Source: Alphaproteobacteria bacterium (lineage in GTDB: Bacteria > Pseudomonadota > Alphaproteobacteria > Rhizobiales > Rhizobiaceae). Taken from it: 64,000 nucleotides of DNA. Under the pieces are notes generated by a model. The model saw nothing but the letters and a program-made list of their open reading frames with translations, was not told where the DNA came from and ran no database searches. Position 1 is the stretch's first letter; each line of letters starts with the position of its first letter. This document shows positions 17,884 through 27,516 of this stretch, piece after piece. A program made the position numbers and the translations under genes. The DNA lies in NCBI GenBank assembly GCA_024280375.1, contig JAJRQF010000123.1, forward strand, positions 16,299 through 80,298. Reading direction: 5' to 3'.

Positions 17884-18621
17884 TCACCCGATCCGCCCAA
17901 ATCCCGGTAAGAGCAATGCCGGACGATACCAGTCTATACCGGCAACAAGCCCCAATAAATTCAGTTCAAACCCGGATTTTAATCCAACCAGAATGCCCGC
18001 ATAGCCATAGAGCGACAGGCGCAGCGAATTTCGGCCGCGATCAAGATCAATAAATTTTCCAAACACCGGGAAATCTTTGCCAATCGCGGTTGCTGGTAGC
18101 TTGGCATTGAAACCGGGGACGCCGCGTATAATGCTCGCAACAAAGGTGTTGGAGTTCGGGCCGGGCCAAATTATGTAATCACCGCGCTTTTTCCAGCGAT
18201 AGGCGGCAATTGCATTCTCAATTTTAGGAATAAGAATTTCGGCCTGTTGACCGCTGGCTTCAAATTGAATTTCCGGCAGGTTTGAATACCATTTCCCATC
18301 AGCCGGATAGGCATTCAAACGCACCGGTCTGCCCCAGCCAACCACGTCATAACGCTCATACTGATTTGCTCCAGGCTTCTTCAGCACAATCCATGAGTGC
18401 TTCGAAATCGCACCTTTCAATCCACCGGTTCGGGCCGACATCACATAGATTTTCGCAGAATTGCTGGCGGCAGCCTCCGGTAAAATTCCCGCACTTGACC
18501 AATCTGCCTCACGCCAACTGGTCGGGCGATCGGTTGCTGCCCATATCGCCAGATGTGTGAGGCTCGGGATTACAAATAAAACGAGTATGAAAATTGAAAA
18601 TCGATAGATAAAGCGCTTCAT
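17884..18621 (-). CDS. DUF3750 family protein
   Basis: 245 aa. An N-terminal membrane helix (about residues 8-28) is followed by the DUF3750 core: a WREADWSSAGILP segment, HSWIVLKKPGANQYERYDVVGWGRPVR-like strands, and RRGDYIIWPGPNSNTF-like residues near 150 (here KRGDYIIWPGPNSNTFVA). A second hydrophobic stretch (about 205-235) follows. The family is confined mainly to alphaproteobacteria and has no known function; the His/Asn/Cys-poor core recalls NlpC-like lipid-facing folds only loosely. It is probably anchored in the inner membrane with the core in the periplasm. Confidence 0.88.
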   Translation of the reverse strand: MKRFIYRFSIFILVLFVIPSLTHLAIWAATDRPTSWREADWSSAGILPEAAASNSAKIYVMSARTGGLKGAISKHSWIVLKKPGANQYERYDVVGWGRPVRLNAYPADGKWYSNLPEIQFEASGQQAEILIPKIENAIAAYRWKKRGDYIIWPGPNSNTFVASIIRGVPGFNAKLPATAIGKDFPVFGKFIDLDRGRNSLRLSLYGYAGILVGLKSGFELNLLGLVAGIDWYRPALLLPGFGRIG

Positions 18622-18737
18622 GAAAATACAGCAATATTATTCTGGAGGAATTTGGGGGCATTGTGCGCCGCAGAGTGGCAATATCAAGGCAAATTTTTGT
18701 GAAAATAAGTTTGGCCAAATTGCGCCGGGTTGTCGGA

Positions 18738-18750
18738 TGAGATAGTCTCA
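18738..18750. promoter_or_regulatory. Perfect 5-3-5 palindrome before the S9 peptidase gene
   Basis: TGAGA TAG TCTCA is a perfect inverted repeat in the 164-bp gap between two divergent genes, about 35 bases before the peptidase ATG. Position and symmetry fit an operator, but no consensus is recognised. Confidence 0.25.
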
Positions 18751-18785
18751 ACCCTTATGCAAAAATAGCAGAAAGAATATTTCAA

Positions 18786-20780
18786 ATGCTGAAGAAGATT
18801 TCTTACCTGTTTGTTGCCCTGATTATTACACTGGTTGGCGCAGGTGCCTGGGTAAATCGATCAATATCTCCAACCCATTCAGCGCTGGTTAGTGCCGATC
18901 TTCCGCCGCTAATTCCAATGCGCGAGCTCTATGCAAATACGGCTTCCAGTTGGCGCTACAGGTTATCACCAGACGGCACAAAAATGTCCTGGCTGGAATC
19001 CAAATGGTTCAAACCAGCCCTTTGGGTAAAATCCATAAATGGCGATAAGACAAATATTTTCAATACCGATGATGAAGTGCGCTGGTATGCTTGGTCGAGC
19101 GATAGTCGGTATCTGGTTTATCAGGCAGACCGTGACGGGTGGGAAAACGATGTGCTTGTCTCGATTGATACCCAGAAACCAAATTCAAAGCCCCGCAGCT
19201 ATGAATTTGGCAAAGATGTAAAATCATTCTTTTATAAAATTCCCAAGGATTCCGGCTCCACAGTTTTAATTGGCCACAATGCGCGAGACCGGTCGCGGTT
19301 TGACCTGTTCAAGCTCGATTTATCGAGCGGCGAAACCACATCTATTGATATTAGTGTTGAAGAGGGAGTGTACTGGCATATCACCAGTTCCGGCGAGGTT
19401 TATGCCCGGACCAGATATATAAGCGGTGCAGACTGGCGTTTTGAAGTTAAGGAAAAGGACGGCTGGCGGGAAATTCTACGAGGCACATTTGAAGATATTT
19501 TCGACCCGGTTTCAGACCCGGATGAAAATGGAGTTTCCTATGCAATATCCAATCTTGGACGTGATAAATCAGCACTTGTGAAGGTCGACTTAAAAAATGG
19601 TAAAGAAGAGCTGGTTGATCAGCATCAAGATGTTGATTATGGGCGGATCATTTTAGATGTGAAAACACAAAAGCCGCTAATGGCAATGCTTAATCCTGGC
19701 TATCAGGAGCGGCGGTATTTTGATGACAATTACAAGGCGATGATCAAGCCACTCAAATTGCCCAAAAATGCAGCGCTTCATATCGTTTCTGCCACAAAGG
19801 ACCAATCGAAGTTGCTGGTTCTAGTTGAGGAGGCGGAAGCAGGTTTCGAAACCAGATTGATTGATCGTAAATCCGGCAAGGTTTCAATTGTTTCAACACC
19901 GACCATTGCAAAGCTCAGAGATCAGATACCCCCTGTGAAGCCCGTATTTATTACCGCTAAAGATGGCTTGAAAATACCTGCGTTTTTGTCCGTGCCCAAA
20001 GGCGTCAAAGGTCCGGTGCCCTTGGTCATTACAATTCACGGAGGCCCGGTGGCCCGTGCCTATGGTGGTTGGAAAAGCTCACGGATTTGGATGAACAATC
20101 GCGGTTATGCGGTCCTTGATGTGAATTACCGAAGTTCATCCGGCTATGGCCGTAAATTCCGCGAGGCAGCCATTGGTGAAGTCTCGCGAAAGATGGATCA
20201 GGATATTTTGGATGCACGGCAATGGGCGATTGATCAGGGCATTGCTGATCCTGAAAAAGTCGCCGTGTTCGGCGGTAGCTTTGGCGGGTTGAAGGTTTTA
20301 ACCGCCATGAGCCGTAATCCCGATCTCTATGCAGCAGGAATTGACATCAATGGTATCAGCGATATTTTGTCGATGTTGCAGGAAGTGCCGGTCTATTGGC
20401 GCGGCTGGCCGGATTGGTATCGCAAATATATCGGCAACCCAGATAATGCCGAGGATAAAAAGAATATTATTGAGCGTTCTCCGCTGACCTATGCGGAGAA
20501 ATTGAACAAGCCGTTGCTTATTATTCAAGGCACAAATGATGTGCGGGTAATTCGCAATCAGGCTGATAAAATGGTGAATGCACTGAAAAAACACAATGCG
20601 CCCTATGAATATGTGTTGCTAAAGGGGGCCGGGCACCAGTTTCGCAATTGGGGTTGGCAAAATCGCATAATTACAGCGCGGATTATGGAACGGTTTTTGG
20701 CTAAACACCTTGGCGGCCGGGCCGATGGTTTCGATTACGCAGAGACCGGTGCTCATATTTTGAAATTTGTCGGACTGTAA
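18786..20780 (+). CDS. S9-family serine peptidase (acylaminoacyl-peptidase-like)
   Basis: 664 aa. An N-terminal hydrophobic segment (residues 5-23) may be a signal anchor, placing the enzyme in the periplasm. Residues about 45-390 form a beta-propeller with repeated W/Y-rich blades. The C-terminal alpha/beta-hydrolase domain has the nucleophile Ser498 in GGSFGG, the Asp in IIQGTNDVRV and the His in KGAGHQFRNWG. The family removes short or N-blocked peptides. It is a single gene that converges with the TIGR03808 gene, with only 9 bases between stops. Confidence 0.93.
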   Translation: MLKKISYLFVALIITLVGAGAWVNRSISPTHSALVSADLPPLIPMRELYANTASSWRYRLSPDGTKMSWLESKWFKPALWVKSINGDKTNIFNTDDEVRWYAWSSDSRYLVYQADRDGWENDVLVSIDTQKPNSKPRSYEFGKDVKSFFYKIPKDSGSTVLIGHNARDRSRFDLFKLDLSSGETTSIDISVEEGVYWHITSSGEVYARTRYISGADWRFEVKEKDGWREILRGTFEDIFDPVSDPDENGVSYAISNLGRDKSALVKVDLKNGKEELVDQHQDVDYGRIILDVKTQKPLMAMLNPGYQERRYFDDNYKAMIKPLKLPKNAALHIVSATKDQSKLLVLVEEAEAGFETRLIDRKSGKVSIVSTPTIAKLRDQIPPVKPVFITAKDGLKIPAFLSVPKGVKGPVPLVITIHGGPVARAYGGWKSSRIWMNNRGYAVLDVNYRSSSGYGRKFREAAIGEVSRKMDQDILDARQWAIDQGIADPEKVAVFGGSFGGLKVLTAMSRNPDLYAAGIDINGISDILSMLQEVPVYWRGWPDWYRKYIGNPDNAEDKKNIIERSPLTYAEKLNKPLLIIQGTNDVRVIRNQADKMVNALKKHNAPYEYVLLKGAGHQFRNWGWQNRIITARIMERFLAKHLGGRADGFDYAETGAHILKFVGL

Positions 20781-20789
20781 ACGGGGCTT

Positions 20790-22181
20790 CTAGCTCACCA
20801 GATTGCCTTTGACGGTTAGATGATCAAACCCGCTGGAACTTGCAAGCGCCAGATCCTTGGTGACTGCTTTTGACCATTCGTGACCGACAATCGCACCGCC
20901 CGGTGCATCGCGGATGACATTATTGGTAATCAACGCTTCGCCGGCCCCTTTTACCACTGATACGGCGATGCCTTCGCCCGCATTGCGAATAACATTGGCA
21001 TTGGCGACCACATCACGCAGATAAGGCCCCCAGCCGAGATTAATGCCATAAAGCGGGGCGTTTTCAATCACATTACCGGTGACGCTGGTATCGGCCTCAA
21101 CCGAAATGCCAATGCCAAAGCCCGGTTGATCAGCATCATACGGCCCTTTGGTTTTCAAGTTGCGAATGAGGTTGTTGGAAACGACCGACATGCGCCCGCC
21201 CTGCAGAAAATTGGCGACCGAAACGCCCATTGTGGCGCTGTCGACGATATTGTTGGAAATAACCGCCCCTTCAAACTCAAATTCTGAATAGAGCGCAGTC
21301 TCCCCAAGTCTGGTGCAATTATTACCGAGAATTTGCACATTATTACCGCCATTGGAGCGCACAGCCGAAAACGCGCAATCGCTGATGCGGTTATTGTTCA
21401 CCAGCACCGAATGAGCGCGGAAAATATTAATCCCGTTGCCCCATTGGCCAGTGCCACCATTGACGGATTTAATTCGCTCAACCCGGTTGCCGGTAACAAT
21501 GGAATTGTCTTCGCCCGCCGTCCAGCGATGCACAAGTATGCCGCCATTGGCGCAATCGGCGACCACATTATTGATAATTTGCAGGCCTGTGGCTTCAACC
21601 GAATAGATGCCTGCATCACCTCCTGCACCGGTAATGCTGCAGCGTTCAATGCGCCCGCCCGAGCGTTCCAGCTTTATGCCGCTGGTCATCGAGCCTATAA
21701 TGTCGCAATTATCAATCACCACATGACGGCAATTTATGGCATGAACCAGCCCGCCGGCGGGGTCGTTGAAGCGTCGGTTTGCCCCGTCGATCACCAGCCC
21801 GGTAAGCGAAAAATGATCGCAGTTTTCAGCCGTTAGAAAATGGCCGTCACCCCCATATACCAGCTTGGATGCACCGGGCACGCCGGTAATTCTGGTGCGC
21901 TTTGGCAATTTTAGATTGGAGGCCACATAGGTGCCGGGTGGCAGAAACAGCGGTTTATCCTCTTCTGCGGCCCGATTCAGTACATTTTGCAGAACCTTGC
22001 TTTGGTCATCCCATGCCCCCGGGCGCACGCCAAATTGAGAGGCGTCCAAAGACCCGCGCAGCGAAATGTTTTGAAACAACGGAATTTCGGCTTTGGCAAC
22101 AGCAGGTAGCGTTGTTGCGAGCGCTGCAAGACCAGCACTTTTGCCAAAACCCTTTAAAAAACGTCTTCTGTCCAGTGCCAT
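20790..22181 (-). CDS. Tat-exported beta-helix protein (TIGR03808 type)
   Basis: 463 aa. The twin-arginine signal RRRFLKGFG followed by a hydrophobic stretch ends at AVAKAE. The mature protein is a right-handed parallel beta-helix with many coils of Asn/Val/Ile pattern (SGIKLERSGGRIERCSI, GILVHRWTAGEDNSI). It matches the TIGR03808 family of Tat-translocated repetitive proteins known from rhizobia, whose role is unknown; related folds act on polysaccharides. The start at 22181 is supported by the intact Tat motif. Confidence 0.92.
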   Translation of the reverse strand: MALDRRRFLKGFGKSAGLAALATTLPAVAKAEIPLFQNISLRGSLDASQFGVRPGAWDDQSKVLQNVLNRAAEEDKPLFLPPGTYVASNLKLPKRTRITGVPGASKLVYGGDGHFLTAENCDHFSLTGLVIDGANRRFNDPAGGLVHAINCRHVVIDNCDIIGSMTSGIKLERSGGRIERCSITGAGGDAGIYSVEATGLQIINNVVADCANGGILVHRWTAGEDNSIVTGNRVERIKSVNGGTGQWGNGINIFRAHSVLVNNNRISDCAFSAVRSNGGNNVQILGNNCTRLGETALYSEFEFEGAVISNNIVDSATMGVSVANFLQGGRMSVVSNNLIRNLKTKGPYDADQPGFGIGISVEADTSVTGNVIENAPLYGINLGWGPYLRDVVANANVIRNAGEGIAVSVVKGAGEALITNNVIRDAPGGAIVGHEWSKAVTKDLALASSSGFDHLTVKGNLVS

Positions 22182-22348
22182 CTAGGTTCACTCCCACTAA
22201 GTTAGGGAATGAAATGCATTGATCGTGCCAGTTGTTTTGTCCCAAATCGGGATTCTTTTGTGTGGATATCCAAAACCAATTGCAGGATTGAAATCAGCGA
22301 TCTATAAGCATGGATTGATCCAATCCACTTGCGTAAACGAGGTATAAT

Positions 22349-23902
22349 ATGGCCGTTGAATGGGGCTCTGCAAAAAAGGGCATGTTTGAAGAAGGAAAAA
22401 TTTACCTCGGCACCAGTCGCAAGCCAGATGACAGTTTACAAAAACCAGAATTTTTGAAGCTGAAATATGCAAACCGTCACGGGTTGATTACCGGGGCCAC
22501 CGGTACGGGTAAAACCGTATCGCTACAGATTTTGGCGGAAGGTTTTTCCAATGCTGGTGTGCCAGTATTCTGCGCCGATGTTAAGGGCGATCTGGCAGGT
22601 CTTGCAGCCGTCGGCAATATGGAAGATTTTCTGGTCGAACGGGCTGAAGATATTGGCCTTGACGATTATGAAGCCCAGGAATTTCCAGTCGTATTCTGGG
22701 ACCTTTTCGGCAAACAGGGCCATCCAATCCGCACCACAATTTCCGATATGGGTCCGCTATTGCTGTCGCGGTTGATGGATATGTCTGTTGCCCAGGAAGG
22801 CGTGCTGAACATTGCTTTCCGCATCGCCGATGAAGACGGATTGATGTTGCTCGATCTGAAAGACTTGCAATCTTTGCTTGCCAATATGGCCAGTCGTTCA
22901 GAGGAAATTTCCGGCCGTTATGGCAATGTTTCCAAGGCCTCGGTTGGCGCAATTCAACGCTCGCTGCTGGTGCTGGAAAATCAGGGCGGCGCTAATTTCT
23001 TTGGCGAACCGGCGCTCGATATTAAAGATATCATGCGCACCACGCGCGATGGTCGAGGCGCGATTAACGTGCTTGCAGCCGATCAGTTGATGATGTCGCC
23101 AAGACTTTATGCAACATTCCTGCTGTGGCTTTTGTCCGAATTGTTTGAAGAGCTGCCTGAGGTTGGCAATACTGACAAACCTAAACTGGTTTTCTTTTTC
23201 GACGAGGCGCATTTGCTGTTTGATGGTGCGCCAAAAATTCTGGTCGACCGGGTGGAGCAGGTGGTGAAACTCATTCGTTCGAAGGGCGTTGGGGTTTATT
23301 TTGTCACCCAGAACCCGCTGGATGTGCCAGATGGCGTGTTGGCCCAATTGGGCAATCGCGTTCAACATGCGCTTCGCGCCTATACGCCGCGCGAGCAAAA
23401 GGCGGTTAAAACTGCGGCGGATACTTTCCGCCCCAATCCGGATTTCGATTGCTTTGAAACAATCACCAAGCTGGGGGTTGGCGAGGCGCTGGTCTCGACC
23501 CTGATGAAAAAAGGCGTGCCCTCCATTGTGCAGCGCACGCTCATTCGCCCCCCAAGCTCGAGGCTTGGTGTATTGAGCGAACGCGAGCGTCGCAAAATCT
23601 TGGATATGAGCCCGGTATCGGGCTTGTATGACGAGACGGTGGATCGCGAATCGGCTTTTGAGGTTTTGAAAAAGCGTGCAAATGAGCGTGCCAAGGCTGA
23701 AGATGCAGAACGAAAGCGCGAGGATGAAGAAAAAATCCGCAAGGCTGGCAGTCGCAAACGCGAGCGGGTATCAAAACCACGTCGTTCAGGGCGTCAGTCT
23801 GTTGCCGAGGCGGCGATTAAATCTGTGACCCGTTCAATTGCATCTTCGCTCGGTCGCGCGCTGGTGCGAGGCATATTGGGCAGCATTAAGCGCGGTTTTT
23901 AG
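22349..23902 (+). CDS. HerA-like ATPase (DUF853 family)
   Basis: 517 aa. Walker A GATGTGKT lies at residues 49-56, Walker B VFFFDEAHLLF near 283, and an arginine-rich basic C-terminal tail from about 450 (KRERVSKPRRSGRQ). This is the YjgR-type HerA/FtsK-like ATPase family, hexameric motors of the helicase superfamily. No NurA nuclease gene is next to it, so the pairing seen in archaeal DNA-end resection is not supported here. The carboxypeptidase gene follows after 39 bases in the same direction, so joint transcription is possible. Confidence 0.93.
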   Translation: MAVEWGSAKKGMFEEGKIYLGTSRKPDDSLQKPEFLKLKYANRHGLITGATGTGKTVSLQILAEGFSNAGVPVFCADVKGDLAGLAAVGNMEDFLVERAEDIGLDDYEAQEFPVVFWDLFGKQGHPIRTTISDMGPLLLSRLMDMSVAQEGVLNIAFRIADEDGLMLLDLKDLQSLLANMASRSEEISGRYGNVSKASVGAIQRSLLVLENQGGANFFGEPALDIKDIMRTTRDGRGAINVLAADQLMMSPRLYATFLLWLLSELFEELPEVGNTDKPKLVFFFDEAHLLFDGAPKILVDRVEQVVKLIRSKGVGVYFVTQNPLDVPDGVLAQLGNRVQHALRAYTPREQKAVKTAADTFRPNPDFDCFETITKLGVGEALVSTLMKKGVPSIVQRTLIRPPSSRLGVLSERERRKILDMSPVSGLYDETVDRESAFEVLKKRANERAKAEDAERKREDEEKIRKAGSRKRERVSKPRRSGRQSVAEAAIKSVTRSIASSLGRALVRGILGSIKRGF

Positions 23903-23941
23903 TCACTAAAAATTCAGGTTCAAATATATTGGAGTTCAGTT

Positions 23942-25432
23942 GTGAGTGATAATAACGCCTATGCGTCTCTGCTTGCCCATTTGAAGAAAACCAACGCCCT
24001 GTCGCAGGCCGCCGGAGTGATTTCCTGGGATCAGGAAACCATGATGCCAAAAAACGGGGCACCGGCACGCGCCGAACAAATGGCGGCTCTTGCTTCCATT
24101 GTTCACGAGCGTAACTGTGATCCCAAAATTGCTGAATGGTGTGCGGCAATTGATCAGAGCGATCTCGATCTTGTCGGCAAGGCTAATTTGCGTGAAGCCA
24201 AACGCACCCACCAACGCGCAACCCGTATTCCCGCCCGCCTGGCTGAAGAAATAGCCCGCGCAACAGCACTGGGGCAGGGGATATGGGCAAAGGCACGGGC
24301 CGCAGAAAATGTGGATGATTTTCTTCCAACGCTTGAAGAAATTCTCAAGCTGCGCCGCGAAGAGGCCTCCGTATTAAGTGAAGCCGGTGATGATTTGTAT
24401 GATGCTTTGCTGGATGATTATGAGCCGGAAATGAAAACCGCGCCCCTGGCCGAATTGCTTGGGCGGTTGCGTCCGCATTTGACCTCTTTGCGGGAGAAAA
24501 TCACCGACAGCGGAAAAGAAATCAAGCCGCTCAAAGGCGATTTTAATGATTCTGCTCAGATGGAAATGGCCCGCAGGCTGGCCAGTGTTTTCAATTATGA
24601 TTGGGATTCGGGACGTGTAGACAAGGCGGTTCATCCGTTTTCTTCCGGTTACCGCAGCGACAGCCGCATCACCACAAGGGTTGTGCTGGATCACGTTTTT
24701 GATTGCATGTATTCGACTGTCCACGAAGTCGGCCATGCCAATTATGAAGCCGGTCGCGACCCAAAAATGGACCTGATGCCCGCCGGTGGCTATGCCTCAA
24801 TGGGTATTCACGAAAGCCAAAGCCGGATGCTGGAAAACCAGATTGGCAGGAGCCATCCGTTCATGGATTGGCTCTATCCACAAATGCTGGAAGTCTTTGG
24901 TGATATTGGTGTTTCTTCGCCGGATGAGCTTTTTGCCGTGGTCAATGAGGTCACGCCGGGCTACATTCGAACCGAGGCCGATGAGGTGCATTACAATTTG
25001 CATGTGATGATGCGCTTTGATCTCGAACTTGCGATGATCCGCGGTGATTTACAGGTTGGTGATCTGGAAGGCGCATGGAATGAGCGCTATCTGGCTGATT
25101 TTGGCCGGGCTGTCGACAAACCCTCAAATGGTGTTTTGCAAGACGTGCATTGGTCGTGCGGATTGTTTGGTTATTTCCCAACCTATTCGCTCGGCAATAT
25201 TTTTGCTGGAGAGATTTTTGCGACGATGAGCGGCGCAATTTCTGACCTCGATGGCAAAATTTCCAGCGGCAATCTGGATGAAATCTCAACCTGGCTGAAC
25301 CGCGAAGTGCATCAACACGGCCATGTTTATTCAGCCCAGGATTTGATGCAAAAAATTTGCGGTAAAGCGCCGGATGAACTAGCCTTGGCCAAATATCTGG
25401 ATGCCAAATTTGGTGGGATGTATGGAATTTGA
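23942..25432 (+). CDS. M32-family metallocarboxypeptidase
   Basis: 496 aa, normal length. The zinc motif HEVGH is at residues 261-265, with the third ligand Glu in the GIHESQSR motif about 28 residues on. It removes C-terminal residues from peptides in the cytoplasm. The start is GTG, with a Shine-Dalgarno-like GGAG eight bases before it. The 3' end is unusual: the last about 23 codons with the stop codon are copied twice more downstream in a 156-bp tandem repeat, and the third copy (ending ALAKYLDAKFGELYEV) differs more and may preserve the older C-terminus. Confidence 0.93.
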   Translation: MSDNNAYASLLAHLKKTNALSQAAGVISWDQETMMPKNGAPARAEQMAALASIVHERNCDPKIAEWCAAIDQSDLDLVGKANLREAKRTHQRATRIPARLAEEIARATALGQGIWAKARAAENVDDFLPTLEEILKLRREEASVLSEAGDDLYDALLDDYEPEMKTAPLAELLGRLRPHLTSLREKITDSGKEIKPLKGDFNDSAQMEMARRLASVFNYDWDSGRVDKAVHPFSSGYRSDSRITTRVVLDHVFDCMYSTVHEVGHANYEAGRDPKMDLMPAGGYASMGIHESQSRMLENQIGRSHPFMDWLYPQMLEVFGDIGVSSPDELFAVVNEVTPGYIRTEADEVHYNLHVMMRFDLELAMIRGDLQVGDLEGAWNERYLADFGRAVDKPSNGVLQDVHWSCGLFGYFPTYSLGNIFAGEIFATMSGAISDLDGKISSGNLDEISTWLNREVHQHGHVYSAQDLMQKICGKAPDELALAKYLDAKFGGMYGI

Positions 25433-25743
25433 AACAGGATAGCAGCACAAGTGCTGCCGGGCAATCAGCCCGCGCCATCGCAGGCGTGAACGCAGTGAAC
25501 TGCCGTGAGATAATAATTCAAAGCGTCGGATGAACTAGCCTTGGCCAAATATTTGGATGCCAAATTCGGTGGGATGTATGGAATTTGAAACAGGAAAGCA
25601 GCACAAGTGCTGCCGGGCAATCAGCCCGCGCCATCGCAGGCGTGAACGCAGTGAACTGCCGTGAGATAATAATTCAAAGCGCCGGATGAACTGGCATTGG
25701 CTAAATATCTGGATGCGAAATTTGGTGAGTTATACGAGGTTTA
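25364..25743 (+). repeat. 156-bp tandem repeat (2.4 units) of a gene 3' end plus hairpin spacer
   Basis: Each unit starts with the last about 69 bases of the M32 carboxypeptidase gene (units begin at 25364, 25520 and 25676, exactly 156 apart) and continues into an about 87-base spacer. The first two coding tails differ by only three bases, and the two spacers by about one. The third tail differs at several third positions and near the stop. Each spacer is packed with small palindromes: GCAGCAC-AA-GTGCTGC, GGGC-AATCA-GCCC, GCGT-GA-ACGC and GCAGT-GA-ACTGC. The 312 bases between the carboxypeptidase and dehalogenase genes hold nothing else. Confidence 0.9.
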
Positions 25744-25744
25744 A

Positions 25745-26401
25745 TCAATCAATTATCCCGTTTAAATCATCCACCACTTTAGCCGGCGAAAAGTCACGAT
25801 ATTCATCTGGCTGCCTGGTACGGTTGATCCATATGGTGCGAAATCCGAAATTAACGGCTGCCGCCACATCCCAGCGATTAGACGATTGGTAGGATATCTC
25901 GACCGCTTTCATGCCAAACTCTTCTTCGGTCATTTGATAAACCGCGCTGTTTGCCTTGAATGTGGATATCCGGTCGACAGAAATGACCGCATCCAAAAGT
26001 TCATCGAGCCCGGCCGATTTAACCGCCGCTTCCAGCATGTCGCTTGAGCCGTTGGACAGGATTGCAAGTTTTGCCCCATCGGCTTTAAGTTTGGCCAGAA
26101 CCGCCGGCACTTCGGCGTAGCAATCAAGTGTCCAATAGGCATCTAATAGAGATTGGCGGGTAGAGCGGTCGGCAGATGGCACCTTTTCAAATGCGAAATC
26201 GAGTGCCTGTTCGGTCAGCGACCAGAAATCCTTATAGGCGCCGATTGTGCCGCGTATCCAAGAATATTCCAGCTGCTTGATACGCCAAATATCAGACAAT
26301 TGAGCAGCATCCTTGCCGATTTCATCGCTGTATCGGCGCACGGCCGCATGTACATCAAACAAAGTTCCGTAGGCATCAAAAACATAAGCTTTATAGGTCA
26401 A
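25745..26401 (-). CDS. Type II haloacid dehalogenase-like hydrolase
   Basis: 218 aa. HAD fold with the nucleophile Asp9 in VFDAYGTLFDV, motif II in LSNGSSDML (near residue 118) and a YQSSNRWDVAAAVNFGF motif near 172 containing the SSNxWD signature that marks (S)-2-haloacid dehalogenases. These release halide from 2-haloalkanoates, but many genomic members have other substrates. It converges with the M32 gene and its repeat. Divergent from it, 105 bases away, is the aminotransferase gene. Confidence 0.92.
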   Translation of the reverse strand: MTYKAYVFDAYGTLFDVHAAVRRYSDEIGKDAAQLSDIWRIKQLEYSWIRGTIGAYKDFWSLTEQALDFAFEKVPSADRSTRQSLLDAYWTLDCYAEVPAVLAKLKADGAKLAILSNGSSDMLEAAVKSAGLDELLDAVISVDRISTFKANSAVYQMTEEEFGMKAVEISYQSSNRWDVAAAVNFGFRTIWINRTRQPDEYRDFSPAKVVDDLNGIID

Positions 26402-26506
26402 ATCACTCTCCCCTAATTGTTTTTATTTGACGGCAGGAATTTGATTGCGTCAAGCCGCATTTGAGGATTACAACTACATTAAGATTTCAATTCGGAGTGA
26501 TGAAAA

Positions 26507-27364
26507 ATGGTAGAATGGTCTGAAACCTGGACATATATTGACGGCGACTGGCTTGAGGGAAACCCACAGATCATTGGCCCAAGAGATCATGCGGCGTGGC
26601 TTGGTACAACCGTTTTTGATGGCGCGCGTTCTTTTGAAGGTGTTACCCCTGATCTCGATTTGCATTGCGAGCGGGTTAATAAATCGGCCCTTGCGCTGGG
26701 TTTAAAGCCGACCATGGATTCAGATGAAATATATTCGCTTGCCAAGGAAGGGGTTGCGAAATTCTCCGCTGATACGGCACTTTATATTCGCCCCATGTAT
26801 TGGGCGGTTGACGGGCTTGCCAATGCGGTGGCCGCCGATCCGGAATCCACACGGTTTTGCCTTTGTTTGTATGATACGCCGATGCCGGATATGCCAACCG
26901 GGTTTTCGGTCAATGTATCGTCATTTCGCCGCCCGACACTGGAATGCATGCCGGTTAATGCCAAAGCCGGTTGCCTTTATCCAAACAATGCGCGCGCGCT
27001 CACCAAGGCCCGCGCCGAAGGTTATGATAACACTTTGCTGCTTGATATGCTGGGCAATGTGGCAGAACTTGCCACCGCCAATATTTTCATGGTCAAGGAT
27101 GGTGTGGTTTTAACGCCCGCACCAAATGGTACATTTTTATCCGGCATTACCCGTCGGCGCAGCATAATTTTGATGCGTGAAGCGGGCCTTGAAGTGGTGG
27201 AAACCACATTGTCAGTTAAGGATTTTGAAGAAGCTGATGAGATTTTCTCAACCGGCAATTATTCCAAAGTCATGCCGATAAATAAGTTTCTTAATCGGGA
27301 ATTGCAGCCCGGTCCGGTCGCGGCCAAAGCCAAGAAAATGTATTGGGATTGGGCCCACGCCTAA
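26507..27364 (+). CDS. Class IV aminotransferase (branched-chain type)
   Basis: 285 aa. PLP fold type IV with the likely Schiff-base Lys153 in NAKAGCLYP, then LLLDMLGNVAELATANIF and a phosphate-binding GITRRR loop near 220. The layout matches branched-chain amino acid transaminases, which make valine, leucine and isoleucine from their keto acids, though D-amino acid transaminase relatives share it. It is a single gene with an ATG preceded by GGAGTGATGAAAA. Confidence 0.88.
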   Translation: MVEWSETWTYIDGDWLEGNPQIIGPRDHAAWLGTTVFDGARSFEGVTPDLDLHCERVNKSALALGLKPTMDSDEIYSLAKEGVAKFSADTALYIRPMYWAVDGLANAVAADPESTRFCLCLYDTPMPDMPTGFSVNVSSFRRPTLECMPVNAKAGCLYPNNARALTKARAEGYDNTLLLDMLGNVAELATANIFMVKDGVVLTPAPNGTFLSGITRRRSIILMREAGLEVVETTLSVKDFEEADEIFSTGNYSKVMPINKFLNRELQPGPVAAKAKKMYWDWAHA

Positions 27365-27490
27365 AGTGGGGTTAAAATCGGTCATCTCTTAATGGAAACA
27401 GTTTGGTCGATAAGTTCGACCCGGTGCTTATGCGCCGCACCCACGTAGGCCGTGCGAAGCACGAATTGCCGTGAGTGAAAACAAACTTGA

Positions 27491-27515
27491 GCGATTCCAT
27501 CTAAAAATGAATCGC
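27491..27515. terminator. Probable shared hairpin between convergent genes
   Basis: GCGATTC (27491-27497) pairs with GAATCGC (27509-27515) over an 11-base AT-rich loop, just before the stop codon of the minus-strand msrB and after the aminotransferase gene. The place suits a bidirectional terminator. There is no long T-run on either side, so the strength is doubtful. Confidence 0.4.
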
Positions 27516-27516
27516 C

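Noticed and set aside
22349..23902. HerA-based anti-phage defence module
   Set aside because: The HerA-like ATPase is of the YjgR/DUF853 type, and no SIR2, DUF4297, NurA or other defence partner is next to it; neighbours are housekeeping genes.
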